Origin: Oligoflexia bacterium
GTDB taxonomy: Bacteria > Bdellovibrionota > UBA1018
Length of the DNA: 64,000 bases
Assembly: GCA_023701205.1 (NCBI GenBank)
Contig: JAMPXJ010000003.1
Coordinates: 62,001 to 126,000 of the forward strand
Direction of reading: 5' to 3'
Part shown: positions 44,147-58,100 of the stretch, piece after piece
Numbering within the stretch: position 1 is the stretch's first letter
Layout: the number at the start of each line of letters is the position of its first letter
Notes under the pieces: generated by a model
What the model saw: the letters and a program-made list of their open reading frames with translations, nothing else
Databases searched by the model: none
Told to the model about the DNA's origin: nothing
Position numbers and translations under genes: made by a program

Positions 44147-44170
44147 AGCCCCCGGATTTCTCCGGGGGCT
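44147..44170 (-). terminator. Terminator between converging genes
   Basis: A perfect 10-base stem, AGCCCCCGGA and TCCGGGGGCT, with a 4-base loop. On the minus strand it is followed by six Ts, so it terminates the small minus-strand gene; the A-run on the other side allows some function for the rlmB side. Confidence 0.85.
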
Positions 44171-44183
44171 CTGTAAACTCCGT

Positions 44184-44804
44184 TTAAAGCATGTAAACGA
44201 CGCTGACTCCGAGAAGCATCGAATGAGCGCCGATCTCAAAGCCGGCGTTTCCATCGAGAAGCGAAAAGGTCGGTCCTCCGTCCAGATGCACCATGACTTT
44301 GGAGGCGACGGCCAGCGGGAAATGAAGCCCGGCCACACCGGAGAGTCGCAGCGCGAAACCCGTGCTGCTGCCGATTCCCGTCCCGCCCGCGGCGCTGATC
44401 AGATCAGAGACGTCGATGCCAGCCACGCCGGTTTTGGAGAACGTGCCGAGCGAGAGGCCGCCGCCCAGATGCAAGCCAGCTCCCTGGGGTGTCTCCGTCA
44501 CGGTGTGCTTATAGATGCCACCGACGGAGAAAGTGAACGGACTGGTCGAGGGAAGGCTCAGGTAGGCTTGAATCGCGTCCTTCTCATCGAATCGGATCAG
44601 TGCAACCAGCGAGCTGCTTGCACCGGTGAAGGCCTCGGCCGACGCTAGGCCCAATCCCGTCTTCGTGGAAGAAGAGCTGTAGAACTGGCTCGAGTCAGAT
44701 TGCATGGGGGGCTCTGAAATCGACTTCTTCTTGCTCTGCGCAAAGGCAGTGTTCGAAAAAGAACTGATAAAAACCAAAAATAACGGGAAGATGTATTTTT
44801 TCAT
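44184..44804 (-). CDS. Secreted, outer-membrane-like protein of unknown function
   Basis: A 206-residue protein with a standard Sec signal peptide (M-K-K-Y-I-F-P-L-F-L-V-F..A-F-A). The mature part has alternating hydrophobic and polar residues and many Gly, as in small outer-membrane barrels, and ends in V-V-Y-M-L. Such proteins often end in Phe or Trp, so the barrel reading is only probable. No family is recognised. No good SD is seen before ATG 44804. It is followed by a strong terminator. Confidence 0.65.
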   Translation of the reverse strand: MKKYIFPLFLVFISSFSNTAFAQSKKKSISEPPMQSDSSQFYSSSSTKTGLGLASAEAFTGASSSLVALIRFDEKDAIQAYLSLPSTSPFTFSVGGIYKHTVTETPQGAGLHLGGGLSLGTFSKTGVAGIDVSDLISAAGGTGIGSSTGFALRLSGVAGLHFPLAVASKVMVHLDGGPTFSLLDGNAGFEIGAHSMLLGVSVVYML

Positions 44805-45037
44805 AGACGAACAGCTTTGCCCGGCTTGTCTGGGGATGTCAATGAGCCTTTCCCTCGATTTGCCTTCAAAAAAATCGTTCCATCTTCTGATTGCTCGTTG
44901 ACTTTTGGATCAAACGATGGAAATTTCCAAAGCCTATACGCTGGCGCAAAGCCGTATGGGCTAGTCTGTCTTTGATTTTTTGCTTTTGCCCCAAGCAAAT
45001 CGAAAAATCACAGCCTACTGGCGCGGAGATGATCCGG

Positions 45038-45113
45038 GCTGGAGTAGCTCAGTTGGTAGAGCAGCGGTTTTGTAAACCGCAGGTCGTGGGTTCGAGTCCC
45101 TTCTCCAGCTCCA
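45038..45113 (+). tRNA. tRNA-Thr(UGU)
   Basis: A complete cloverleaf with acceptor GCTGGAG/CTCCAGC, anticodon TGT in the loop TTTGTAA, T-loop TTCGAGT, and encoded CCA. First of four tRNAs leading into tuf. Confidence 0.95.
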
Positions 45114-45281
45114 TTCTTCATTGTGCTTCGAATTCATTGAGGTGCGATCGAGGTAGCAGAGGATAGCCAAAGACTCTGCTCTCCCGGGAGATTGGGGAAT
45201 CGGTGCCGAGTGCACCGGTAAACAAAGGGATATACGGAGTCGCGGCGGCATATAGGTTGAAAGTGATGAAGATTTAAGCGG

Positions 45282-45367
45282 GGAGAGATACCCAAGCGGC
45301 CAAAGGGACCAGACTGTAAATCTGGCGGCTTATGCCTTCGAAGGTTCGAATCCTTCTCTCTCCACCA
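45282..45367 (+). tRNA. tRNA-Tyr(GUA)
   Basis: Acceptor GGAGAGA/TCTCTCC, anticodon GTA in the loop CTGTAAA, a long variable arm as expected for bacterial tRNA-Tyr, and encoded CCA. Confidence 0.95.
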
Positions 45368-45411
45368 TCCTCCATTGCGATCGACATGTTTCGGAACGGT
45401 TAATAAGGCGT

Positions 45412-45488
45412 GCGGGAGTAGCTCAGTTGGCTAGAGCATCAGCCTTCCAAGCTGAGGGTCGCGGGTTCGAGCCCCGTCTCCCGCTCCA
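45412..45488 (+). tRNA. tRNA-Gly(UCC)
   Basis: Acceptor GCGGGAG/CTCCCGC, anticodon TCC in the loop CTTCCAA, T-loop TTCGAGC, encoded CCA. Confidence 0.95.
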
Positions 45489-45620
45489 CTTTGAGTTGTT
45501 TTCGGAAGTGGATACGCCTAGGCCGTGATTCAGTTTGTCGATTTCAGCCTCACAAGGGTTGAAAATCGGCGAGCATGCGGGTAAAGACTGCTTTTTTCGT
45601 TAGGTAATTGTGGTAGGAAC

Positions 45621-45697
45621 GCTCTTGTAGCTCAGTTGGCCAGAGCACTCCCTTGGTAAGGGAGAGGTCATGGGTTCGAATCCCATCAAGAGCTCCA
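45621..45697 (+). tRNA. tRNA-Thr(GGU)
   Basis: Acceptor GCTCTTG/CAAGAGC, anticodon stem CTCCC/GGGAG with loop TTGGTAA giving anticodon GGT, encoded CCA. It lies 71 bases ahead of tuf, the classical Thr-Tyr-Gly-Thr-tuf order. Confidence 0.95.
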
Positions 45698-45768
45698 GTT
45701 TTAAAATGCCGGTTTTAGGTTCCGGCAAAATTCTAACCTAACCAAACAACTCGGAGGCCTAGAGGTAT

Positions 45769-46959
45769 ATGTCGAAAGAGAAATTTGAAAGGTCGAAGCC
45801 CCATTGCAATATCGGGACGATCGGCCACGTTGACCACGGAAAGACGACGCTGACCGCCGCGATCACCACGGTGCTCGCGAAGAAAGGTCTGGCTCAGGCG
45901 CGCGCCTATGATCAGATCGACAACGCTCCTGAGGAAAAGGAGCGCGGCATCACGATCAACACGACGCACGTCGAGTATCAGACGGCTAACCGCCACTATG
46001 CGCACGTTGATTGCCCTGGCCACGCCGACTATGTGAAGAACATGATCACCGGCGCCGCCCAGATGGACGGCGCTATCCTGGTGGTCTCGGCCGCTGACGG
46101 CCCGATGCCCCAGACCCGCGAGCATATCCTTCTTGCTCGTCAGGTCGGTGTTCCTGCGATCGTTGTTTTCATGAACAAGTGTGACATGGTTGACGACAAG
46201 GAACTGCTCGACCTCGTCGAGATGGAAGTCCGCGAGCTGCTGACCTCCTACAAGTTCCCTGGCGACCAGATTCCGGTCGTCCGCGGTTCCGCCCTCAAGG
46301 CGATGGAAGGTGATGCTGGCGAGCTCGGCGAGCAGGCTATCGTGAAGCTGATGGAAGCTTGCGACAGCTATATTCCTCAGCCGAAGCGTGAAAAGGACAA
46401 GCCGTTCCTGATGCCGGTCGAAGATGTGTTCTCGATTTCCGGCCGTGGTACGGTCGTCACCGGCCGCGTCGAGCGTGGCGTGATCAAGGTTGGCGAGGAA
46501 GTCGAGATCATCGGCCTTCGTCCGACCACGAAGACGGTCGTTACCGGCGTCGAGATGTTCCGCAAGCTCCTTGATCAAGGCGAGGCTGGCGACAACATCG
46601 GCGCCCTCCTTCGCGGAACGAAAAAAGAAGAGGTCGAGCGCGGCCAGGTTCTCGCTCACGTCGGCAGCGTTACTCCGCACAAGAAGTTCAAGGGTTCGGC
46701 TTACATCCTGACCAAGGAAGAAGGCGGCCGTCATACGCCGTTCTTCAATGGCTATCGCCCTCAGTTCTACTTCCGTACGACGGACGTGACGGGTGTCGTG
46801 AAGCTTCCGCAGAACGTCGAGATGGTTATGCCCGGCGACAACGTTGCGATCGAGGTGGAGCTGATTACTCCGATCGCCATGGAAAAAGAGCTGCGTTTCG
46901 CCATTCGCGAAGGCGGTCGTACCGTTGGTGCGGGCGTCGTGGCAGAGATTATCGAGTAA
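45769..46959 (+). CDS. tuf: Elongation factor Tu
   Basis: A 396-residue GTPase that delivers aminoacyl-tRNA to the ribosome. All G motifs are intact: [20 protein letters not shown]. Domains 2 and 3 follow to V-V-A-E-I-I-E at the end. GGAG lies about 15 bases before ATG 45769. Position after four tRNA genes and before rpmG, tRNA-Trp, secE and nusG is the usual tufB context. A GC-rich hairpin follows the stop. Confidence 0.98.
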   Translation: MSKEKFERSKPHCNIGTIGHVDHGKTTLTAAITTVLAKKGLAQARAYDQIDNAPEEKERGITINTTHVEYQTANRHYAHVDCPGHADYVKNMITGAAQMDGAILVVSAADGPMPQTREHILLARQVGVPAIVVFMNKCDMVDDKELLDLVEMEVRELLTSYKFPGDQIPVVRGSALKAMEGDAGELGEQAIVKLMEACDSYIPQPKREKDKPFLMPVEDVFSISGRGTVVTGRVERGVIKVGEEVEIIGLRPTTKTVVTGVEMFRKLLDQGEAGDNIGALLRGTKKEEVERGQVLAHVGSVTPHKKFKGSAYILTKEEGGRHTPFFNGYRPQFYFRTTDVTGVVKLPQNVEMVMPGDNVAIEVELITPIAMEKELRFAIREGGRTVGAGVVAEIIE

Positions 46960-46982
46960 TTGGTGTGTAGTTGACTTCCGAA

Positions 46983-47008
46983 GGGGGAGGGGCGAGTGCT
47001 TCTCCCCC
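46983..47008 (+). terminator. Hairpin after tuf
   Basis: GGGGGAG (46983-46989) and CTCCCCC (47002-47008) form a 7-base stem followed by GTTTGG. The T-tract is weak, so it may be a partial terminator or an attenuator between tuf and rpmG. Confidence 0.5.
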
Positions 47009-47077
47009 GTTTGGAGGTTGCGGTTCCTCCGGGAGTCGCGGATAGGGACGGCGTGAGTTTCGTCGTCGGATGTGATG

Positions 47078-47153
47078 GGGCCGTGAAAAGCGGCCCTCAA
47101 ATAAGGCAGTCGCTGGCAGAATGGCCGGTGATCGACGCGAACATGGGTTCGCG
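47078..47153 (+). promoter_or_regulatory. Two hairpins in the rpmG leader
   Basis: GGGCCG/CGGCCC (47078-47096) and CGCGAAC/GTTCGCG with an ATGG loop (47136-47153) lie between tuf and rpmG; the second ends about 23 bases before the rpmG ATG. They could be RNA control elements or processing sites. The remainder of this 217-base gap shows no gene. Confidence 0.35.
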
Positions 47154-47176
47154 CAGCCTAGAAAGAAGTTGTTTTT

Positions 47177-47326
47177 ATGCGCGTGATCGTCAGTCTGGAT
47201 TGCACCGAGTGCAAACGGAAGAATTATTCGACCACCAAGAACAAGCAAAAGACGACCGACAAGCTTGAGTTTAAAAAATACTGCAAGTTCTGCCGGAAGC
47301 ACACCGCTCACCGGGAAGGCAAATAA
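47177..47326 (+). CDS. rpmG: 50S ribosomal protein L33
   Basis: A 49-residue ribosomal protein. It contains Y-S-T-T-K-N-K, L-x-L/F-K-K-Y-C and K-H-T, as expected for L33. Two cysteine pairs, C-T-E-C and C-K-F-C, make it the zinc-binding (C+) form. An AG-rich stretch (AGAAAGAAG) lies ahead of ATG 47177. The position between tuf and tRNA-Trp/secE is the usual one. Confidence 0.95.
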   Translation: MRVIVSLDCTECKRKNYSTTKNKQKTTDKLEFKKYCKFCRKHTAHREGK

Positions 47327-47336
47327 GGTTTAGCGT

Positions 47337-47412
47337 AGGGCAGTAGCTCCAATGGTAGAGCAGCGGATTCCAAATCCGCGGGTTGGGGGTTCGAATCCCT
47401 CCTGCCCTGCCA
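47337..47412 (+). tRNA. tRNA-Trp(CCA)
   Basis: Acceptor AGGGCAG/CTGCCCT, anticodon CCA in the loop TTCCAAA, T-loop TTCGAAT, discriminator G and encoded CCA. It begins 10 bases after rpmG. Confidence 0.95.
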
Positions 47413-47460
47413 AATCCTGGTACTAAGTGGCAAACGTCCCTGAAGCGAGCTGAGTCGAGT

Positions 47461-47835
47461 ATGGAAAGCCAATATCAAAAATGGGTGAACTTGAGCTATC
47501 TGGCGCTAGCGGCGCTCGTGGGCTATGTGGTTTTTGCGTTGGCGGCCAAGTTCGCTGGCGCTTATGACCTTGAGGCCCGAGTTCGGAACATTGACTTGAT
47601 TCTTCGTGGGGTCTCCTTCGTTATAGGCGGGATCCTTTTTTTCGTGCTTTACCGGCACGAGCAGGCGAACCAGTTTATGAACGAGGTCATGGTGGAATTG
47701 TCCCGTGTGACCTGGCCGACTCAGAAAGAGACGACCTCAGCAACTCTGGTCGTAATCGTCATGGTGATCGTCTCGGGATTGATTCTGGGGCTTCTGGATT
47801 ATTTCTGGACGACCCTTCTTAAGTGGGTTCTCTAA
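47461..47835 (+). CDS. secE: Preprotein translocase subunit SecE
   Basis: A 124-residue inner-membrane subunit of SecYEG. Three hydrophobic segments are visible (about 11-32, 45-62, 95-118), as in the long E. coli form rather than the one-helix form. The conserved V-x-W-P-x2-x-E (R-V-T-W-P-T-Q-K-E-T) cytoplasmic motif lies just before the last helix. ATG 47461 is chosen as the first start after tRNA-Trp. nusG follows by about 15 bases. Confidence 0.93.
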   Translation: MESQYQKWVNLSYLALAALVGYVVFALAAKFAGAYDLEARVRNIDLILRGVSFVIGGILFFVLYRHEQANQFMNEVMVELSRVTWPTQKETTSATLVVIVMVIVSGLILGLLDYFWTTLLKWVL

Positions 47836-47850
47836 GGAGAGGAGTTGCAC

Positions 47851-48411
47851 GTGACCGAGATGCAAGCGCAACAAACAGCGGGCGAAATGTGCTGGTACGT
47901 AGTCCACACCTATTCGGGCTACGAGCATAAGGCGAAGCTCGCGCTCGAGGAGCGGATCCGGTCGGCGAAGAAGGAGCCTTTCTTTGCCGAGATTATCGTT
48001 CCAGAGGAAAATGTCATCGAGCTGGTGAAAGGCCAGAAAAAGACGACTAAGCGTCGTTTTTTCCCGGGATATATCCTGGTGAAAATGGTTCTTAATGACG
48101 AGACCTGGCATATCGTCAAGAACACTCCCAAGATTACAGGTTTCGTAGGCGACAAAGTTAAGCCGGTGCCAGTTCCGGAAAGCGATGTCCAGAAGATGAC
48201 CAATCGGATTGCCGAGGGCCAGGCCAAGCCGCGTCCCCGGATCTCCTTCGCTGAAGGTGAAAACGTACGGGTTATCGATGGACCGTTCTCCAACTTCAAC
48301 GGCGTGGTAGAGGACGTCAATCCGGATAAGGGCAAGGTCAAGGTGCTTGTCAGTATCTTCGGCCGGTCGACCCCGGTCGAACTTGATTTTATTCAGGTTG
48401 AAAAAATTTAA
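47851..48411 (+). CDS. nusG: Transcription termination/antitermination factor NusG
   Basis: A 186-residue protein with the N-terminal RNA polymerase-binding domain (W-Y-V-V-H-T-Y-S-G-Y-E, F-F-P-G-Y-I-L-V) and a C-terminal KOW domain (G-E-N-V-R-V-I-D-G-P-F-x-x-F-x-G). GTG 47851 is preferred because GGAG lies six bases upstream; TTG 47845 in frame is too close to that site. It links secE and the ribosomal protein genes in the standard order. Confidence 0.95.
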   Translation: MTEMQAQQTAGEMCWYVVHTYSGYEHKAKLALEERIRSAKKEPFFAEIIVPEENVIELVKGQKKTTKRRFFPGYILVKMVLNDETWHIVKNTPKITGFVGDKVKPVPVPESDVQKMTNRIAEGQAKPRPRISFAEGENVRVIDGPFSNFNGVVEDVNPDKGKVKVLVSIFGRSTPVELDFIQVEKI

Positions 48412-48436
48412 AGGCCTGTGTTAAGAGGGGCCACTT

Positions 48437-48862
48437 ATGGCAAAAAAGGTAGTTGGTCAGATCAAGCTTCAAATTCCTGGCGGACAGGCGAACCCTGCTC
48501 CTCCCGTTGGGCCGGCGCTCGGTCAACGCGGCGTGAACATCATGGAGTTCTGCAAGGCATTCAATGCCAAGACGCAGGATCAAAAGGGAATGATCATTCC
48601 GGTCATTATCACCGTTTACTCGGATCGTTCCTTTACGTTCATCACCAAAACTCCTCCTGCTTCGATTCTTCTGTTGAAGGCAGCGAAGATCGAAAAGGGC
48701 TCGGGCGAACCCAATAAGACCAAGGTCGGCAAGGTGACCAAGAAGCAGGTCGAGGAGATTGCCAAGCTGAAGATGCCAGATCTGAATGCGGGCAGTGTTG
48801 AGGCTGCCATGCGCACGGTTGAAGGCACCGCGCGCAGCGCCGGCATCACTGTCACTGATTAA
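48437..48862 (+). CDS. rplK: 50S ribosomal protein L11
   Basis: A 141-residue protein binding the GTPase-associated centre of 23S rRNA. Start [18 protein letters not shown] and the C-terminal [10 protein letters not shown] match the family at normal length. It follows nusG by 25 bases and precedes rplA by about 60; no long leader is present. Confidence 0.98.
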   Translation: MAKKVVGQIKLQIPGGQANPAPPVGPALGQRGVNIMEFCKAFNAKTQDQKGMIIPVIITVYSDRSFTFITKTPPASILLLKAAKIEKGSGEPNKTKVGKVTKKQVEEIAKLKMPDLNAGSVEAAMRTVEGTARSAGITVTD

Positions 48863-48923
48863 GAATTTCATTAATGTGGGAGCCGGCGCGGTACAGGCTG
48901 GCGTTTGGACCACGGAGGTAAAA

Positions 48924-49655
48924 ATGGCAGAGAAGAGAAGAAAAGTAGGAAACCACGGGAAAAAATATTCCGACGCTTTCGCGAAGCTCGAGGTCGGAAA
49001 ACGTTACTCGGTGGAGGAGGCGTTTGCTCTCCTTCCGCAGGTCGCTTTTGCGAAATTCGATGAGACGGTAGATGCGGCTTTCAGTCTGGGTGTCGACCCG
49101 AAGCATGCGGACCAGATGGTTCGCGGTGCGCTTGTCCTTCCTAACGGGATCGGAAAGTCCGTTCGCATTGCCGTCCTAGCCAAGGGCGATAAGGCTAAAG
49201 AGGCCGAAGCCGCGGGCGCAGATATCGTGGGCGCGGATGACCTGATCGAGAAAATCTCGGGCGGCTGGCTAGAATTCGATAAGATGATTGCCACCCCCGA
49301 CATGATGGTTGCTGTTTCGAAGGTCGGTAAAATCCTCGGTCCTCGCGGATTGATGCCGAACCCGAAGTTAGGCACCGTGACCTTTGACGTGGCCAAAGCG
49401 GTCAAGGAGCAGAAGCTCGGCAAGGTGGAGTATCGGACTGAAAAGACGGGTATCGTCCACGTGGTCATCGGCAAAAAATCCTTTGGCAGCCAGAAGCTCA
49501 AAGAAAACTTCCTTGCGCTGGCGGGTGCTCTTGCAAAGGCCAAGCCTCCCACCAGCAAGGGAACCTATATGAAGAACATCACGATTTCGGCCACGATGAG
49601 TCCCGGAGTCGCTATTGATCCGATCGACGCGATGACCGTCGCCGGTGTTCTCTAA
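48924..49655 (+). CDS. rplA: 50S ribosomal protein L1
   Basis: A 243-residue protein of the L1 stalk. It contains [16 protein letters not shown] and [15 protein letters not shown] lies seven bases before ATG 48924. In other bacteria L1 represses its own operon through an mRNA mimic of its rRNA site; no such structure was identified here by eye. Confidence 0.97.
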   Translation: MAEKRRKVGNHGKKYSDAFAKLEVGKRYSVEEAFALLPQVAFAKFDETVDAAFSLGVDPKHADQMVRGALVLPNGIGKSVRIAVLAKGDKAKEAEAAGADIVGADDLIEKISGGWLEFDKMIATPDMMVAVSKVGKILGPRGLMPNPKLGTVTFDVAKAVKEQKLGKVEYRTEKTGIVHVVIGKKSFGSQKLKENFLALAGALAKAKPPTSKGTYMKNITISATMSPGVAIDPIDAMTVAGVL

Positions 49656-49682
49656 GTTCCAAGATCTAAGAGGTTATCGAAA

Positions 49683-50222
49683 ATGAATCGTACGGACAAA
49701 GCCTCATTGGCTACCGAGCTGAAGGATAAATTCGATAAGGCCCAGGTGGCGATTTTCGCCGACTATAAGGGTCTTACGGCCACCCAGGCGGACGATCTTC
49801 GTCGCCAGCTGCGCACCCACAAGGTGGAAGTCAAGGTCATCAAGAATAATGTCGCCCGCATCATTACCAAAGATGGTGACATGGGTGACGAGGCGAAGAG
49901 CCTGATGGACGGGGTTGTTGGGCCTACGCTGGTGGCGTTTGCCTTTGGAGACCCGGCCGCGGCCGCAAAAGTTATTCACAAGTTTGCCCAGGACAACGAG
50001 GCGCTCAAGCTCAAAGAGAGTCTCATGGGGCGCAAGAAGATCGATGCGTCTGGCGTCGAGGAACTTGCCAAGCTCCCGGGCAAAGAAGTTTTGCTGGCGA
50101 AGATGTTGGGTACGCTCAACGCTCCCGTGGCGAACTTCGTTGGTGTGCTGGCCGCCGTGCCCCGTAGCTTGGTTACGGTGCTGGCCGCTATTGAAAAGAA
50201 GAAGGCTAATCCGCAGGGCTGA
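49683..50222 (+). CDS. rplJ: 50S ribosomal protein L10
   Basis: A 179-residue protein that anchors L7/L12 dimers at the stalk. It has A-D-Y-K-G-L-T, V-K-V-I-K-N-N-V-A-R and the C-terminal helix that binds L7/L12. The gap to rplA is only 27 bases, too short for the long L10-binding leader seen in E. coli, so autoregulation may differ or lie upstream. Confidence 0.97.
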   Translation: MNRTDKASLATELKDKFDKAQVAIFADYKGLTATQADDLRRQLRTHKVEVKVIKNNVARIITKDGDMGDEAKSLMDGVVGPTLVAFAFGDPAAAAKVIHKFAQDNEALKLKESLMGRKKIDASGVEELAKLPGKEVLLAKMLGTLNAPVANFVGVLAAVPRSLVTVLAAIEKKKANPQG

Positions 50223-50335
50223 TGCAACCCTTGAGGACATCGCATAAATCAGCTAGTGGTCAGGATAACTGCTAGAAGAACCAAAGGCCTAAGGTCAAGG
50301 ATGACGGCGGGCCACTTAGTAGTAATGAGGTAATC

Positions 50336-50725
50336 ATGTCGACCGCAATCACGAAGGAACAAGTTGTTTCCTACATCGAAAATATGTCCGTCCTCGAGCT
50401 TTCTCAGCTTGTGAAAGAGCTTGAGAACAAGTTCGGCGTCTCTGCTGCTGCCCCTGTGGCGGTTGCTGCCGTGGGCGCTGCTGGCGCCGCCGCTGGTCCG
50501 GCTGCTGAAGCCAAGACCGAGTTCACCGTTGTTCTCTCTGTCGCTGGCGACAAGAAGATCAATGTGATCAAAGAAGTCCGCGCCATCACTGGCCTGGGCC
50601 TTAAGGAAGCCAAAGACCTCGTCGAAGGCGCTCCCAAGACCCTGAAGGAAGGCGTCAACAAGCAGGAAGCCGAAGAAATCAAGAAGAAGCTTGAGGCTGA
50701 AGGAGCCAAGGTCGAGATCAAGTGA
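50336..50725 (+). CDS. rplL: 50S ribosomal protein L7/L12
   Basis: A 129-residue stalk protein: N-terminal dimer helix, an Ala-rich hinge ([15 protein letters not shown]) and the C-terminal factor-binding domain (K-I-x-V-I-K-x-[14 protein letters not shown]). The 113-base gap before it holds no gene and could serve processing or extra initiation to raise L7/L12 yield. Confidence 0.98.
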   Translation: MSTAITKEQVVSYIENMSVLELSQLVKELENKFGVSAAAPVAVAAVGAAGAAAGPAAEAKTEFTVVLSVAGDKKINVIKEVRAITGLGLKEAKDLVEGAPKTLKEGVNKQEAEEIKKKLEAEGAKVEIK

Positions 50726-50782
50726 TCTTGATCGGCTCGCCTTTTTTCAAGCCTTTGGTTCCAAGATCGCGCCGCGCCTCTT

Positions 50783-50834
50783 CTCCTTCCGGAAATCCGG
50801 AAAGGGGGAGGTCGCGGCTGCGGTCGTGTTTTTT
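50783..50834 (+). promoter_or_regulatory. Hairpin and T-run between rplL and rpoB
   Basis: TTCCGG/CCGGAA with an AAAT loop, extended by CTCC/GGAG across a small bulge (50783-50810), is followed after about 18 bases by six Ts (50829-50834). In E. coli a partial terminator between rplL and rpoB lowers polymerase gene expression; this could be the counterpart, but the spacing to the T-run is not classical. Confidence 0.4.
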
Positions 50835-50928
50835 CTTCGCAGTCGTTGGGCGGGCTACGCTCGCCAATTACTTAAAGTTGAATAGTTTAGAGCAAGTTAA
50901 GCTCGTCGCCGTCGAATAAGGAGCAAGC

Positions 50929-55062
<4,134 letters not shown>

Positions 55063-55075
55063 TTGATTGGGATGG

Positions 55076-55100
55076 GGCGGCCGCTTCGAGGGCGGCCGCC
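55076..55100 (+). promoter_or_regulatory. Strong GC hairpin between rpoB and rpoC
   Basis: GGCGGCCGC (55076-55084) pairs with GCGGCCGCC (55092-55100) around a 7-base loop. No T-run follows, so it is unlikely to terminate. It may stabilise mRNA, mark a cleavage site or slow the trailing ribosome. Confidence 0.45.
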
Positions 55101-55141
55101 ACGTTCACTGAGTAAGAAATCCAAGTAGCGATGAGGGCACG

Positions 55142-58100
55142 ATGAAAGACCTTCTTAACTTTTTCGACAAACCGAAAGATCCGTTGAGCTTCACGGGAAT
55201 TCGCATTTCCCTGGCTTCCCCTACCAAGATCCGCGAGTGGTCCTTTGGTGAGGTGAAGAAACCCGAGACGATCAACTACCGCACTTTCAAGCCTGAGCGC
55301 GACGGCTTATTCTGCGCCAAGATCTTCGGTCCCGTGAAGGACTACGAGTGCAACTGCGGTAAGTATAAACGCATGAAGCACCGGGGCGTCGTTTGCGAGA
55401 AGTGCGGCGTCGAAGTGATTCAGTCCAAGGTCCGCCGTGAGCGCCTGGGTCATATCGAGCTTGCCACTCCCGTGGCGCACATCTGGTTCCTGCGCTCGCT
55501 TCCTTCGCGTATCGGCGCCTTGCTCGATATCACTCTCAAGGACCTCGAGAAGGTTCTGTACTGCGAAGCTTATGTGGTTCTCGATCCGGGCAATAGCGGT
55601 GTCGACGAGAACACCGTGATTGGCGAGGAGAAGTACACCCAGCTGATCAAGGAAGGTTCCACGTTCACGGCGGCCATGGGTGGCGAGGCCATCCGGGACA
55701 TGCTCAAGAAGGTGGACATCGAGATCCTCTCCCGGCAACTCCGTCGTGAGCTCAAGCAGACCACTTCGGAAGCCCAGCGCACCAAGCTCTCCAAGCGTCT
55801 CAAGGTCGTCGAATCGTTCAAGCAAAGCGGCAGCAATCGCCCCGAGTGGATGATGCTTGATGTCATCCCGGTCATTCCGCCGGAATTGCGTCCTCTGGTG
55901 CCGCTCGATGGCGGTCGTTTCGCGACTTCGGATCTCAACGATCTGTACCGCCGCGTAATCAACCGCAATAACCGCTTGAAGCGCCTTATGGAGCTGAACG
56001 CTCCGGAGATCATCATCCGGAACGAGAAGCGTATGCTTCAGGAAGCGGTTGATGCGTTGTTTGATAACGGACGCCGTGGCAAGACCTTCACCGGTCCCAA
56101 CAAGCGCCCGCTTCGCTCGCTTTCAGACATGCTCAAAGGTAAGCAGGGCCGGTTCCGGCAGAACCTCCTCGGCAAGCGCGTCGACTATTCCGGCCGTTCG
56201 GTCATCGTCGTGGGCCCCGAGCTGAAACTCCATCAGTGCGGTCTCCCGAAAGTGATGGCGCTGGAGCTCTTCAAGCCGTTTATCTATAATAAGCTTTCCG
56301 AATACGGCTATGTCACGACCATCAAGTCTGCCAAGAAGATGGTTGAGAAGCAACGTCAGGAAGTCTGGGATATCCTCGAGGAAGTTGTTAAAGAGCACCC
56401 GGTCATGCTGAACCGCGCTCCGACGCTTCACCGGTTGGGCATTCAGGCCTTCGAGCCGGTGCTCATCGAAGGTAAGGCGATCCAGCTGCACCCGCTCGTT
56501 TGCGCGGCCTTCAACGCCGACTTCGATGGTGACCAGATGGCCGTGCACGTTCCGCTGTCGATCGAAGCTCAGATCGAGGCGCGCGTGCTGATGATGTCCA
56601 CGAACAACATCCTCTCGCCCGCCCATGGCAAACCGATTATCGTGCCGAGCCAGGATATCGTTCTGGGTCTGTACTACATGACCCGCGAACGTCCGTTCAC
56701 GAAAGGCGAAGGCAAGGTCTTCTCGAATCCGACAGAAGTCCATTTCGCCTACGATAGCGGCGCGGTGACCCTCCAGACCAAGATCAAGTGCCGCATCAAC
56801 GGCAAGATCTGGGACACGACGGTTGGGCGTGCGCTCCTTTCGGAGATCGTGCCTGAAGAGATTCCCTTCAGCGCCTTCAACAAGGTTCTCGGCAAGAAAG
56901 ACCTCGCTGAGCTGATCGATCTCTGCTTCCGTCTCACCGGGAACAAGAAGACCGTACTTCTTGCGGACCACCTGATGCAGACCGGATTCAAGCAGGCGAT
57001 GCGCGCCGGCATTTCCATCTCGGTGCATGACATGCTCATGCCGCCCGAAAAGAAGGAGCTGCTCGATAACGCCTACGCCCAGGTTCACGAGATCGAGAAC
57101 CAGTACATCGAAGGCTTGATCACCGATGGCGAGCGTTACAACAAGGTGATCGACATCTGGGCTCAGACCTCCGAGCAGATCGCCTCGGCGATGATGAAGC
57201 GCCTGTCCTCCCAGACCTTCAAAGCCCCCGTTGGCTGGAAGGGCAAGGAGCAGGAAGTGACGGGTCCGGCATTCAACTCCATCTTCATGATGGCGGATTC
57301 CGGAGCTCGCGGTAGCAACGCTCAGATTCGTCAGCTCGCGGGCATGCGCGGCCTCATGGCCAAGCCGTCAGGCGAGATCATCGAGACGCCGATCGTCGCT
57401 AACTTCCGGGAAGGCCTGTCGGTGCTGCAGTACTTCGTGTCGACCCACGGTGCTCGTAAGGGCTTGGCCGATACCGCGCTGAAGACCGCGAACTCGGGTT
57501 ATCTGACCCGTCGTCTCGTCGACGTTGCGCAGGACATGATCGTGACCGAGGTGGATTGCGGCACGCTCGACGGTCTCTATGCCACGGCTCTGGTCGAGGG
57601 CGGCGAGGTGATCGAGCGCATGGGCGACCGCATCCTGGGCCGCGTGGCTTTGGATGACGTGATCGATACCGTGACGAGTGAGACGCTGGTTCCTGCGAAT
57701 TCCGAGATCACTGAGGAATTGGTGAAGAAGATCGAGGAAGCCGGTATCGACCGCGTTCGTATCCGTTCCGTGCTGACCTGTCAGTCCAAGAAGGGGATCT
57801 GCGTGCTGTGCTATGGCCGCGATCTCGCCCGTGGACGGATGGCCAACATCGGTGAGGCGGTCGGCGTGATCGCGGCTCAGTCGATCGGTGAACCCGGCAC
57901 TCAGCTGACGATGCGTACGTTCCACATCGGTGGTGCGGCCTCCCGTCGCGCCGAGCAGTCGAGCCTTGAGGCCAAGACCAAAGGTACCGTTAAGTTCCAC
58001 AGCGTGAACACGGTCCGGAATGCCGAAGGCAACCTGATCGTCATGAATCGTAACGGCGAGGTTGTGGTCGTCGACGCGAACGGTCGTGAGCGTGAGAAGT

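Noticed and set aside
49656..49682. An L10-binding autoregulatory leader before rplJ
   Set aside because: Only 27 bases separate rplA and rplJ, too short for the known structure.
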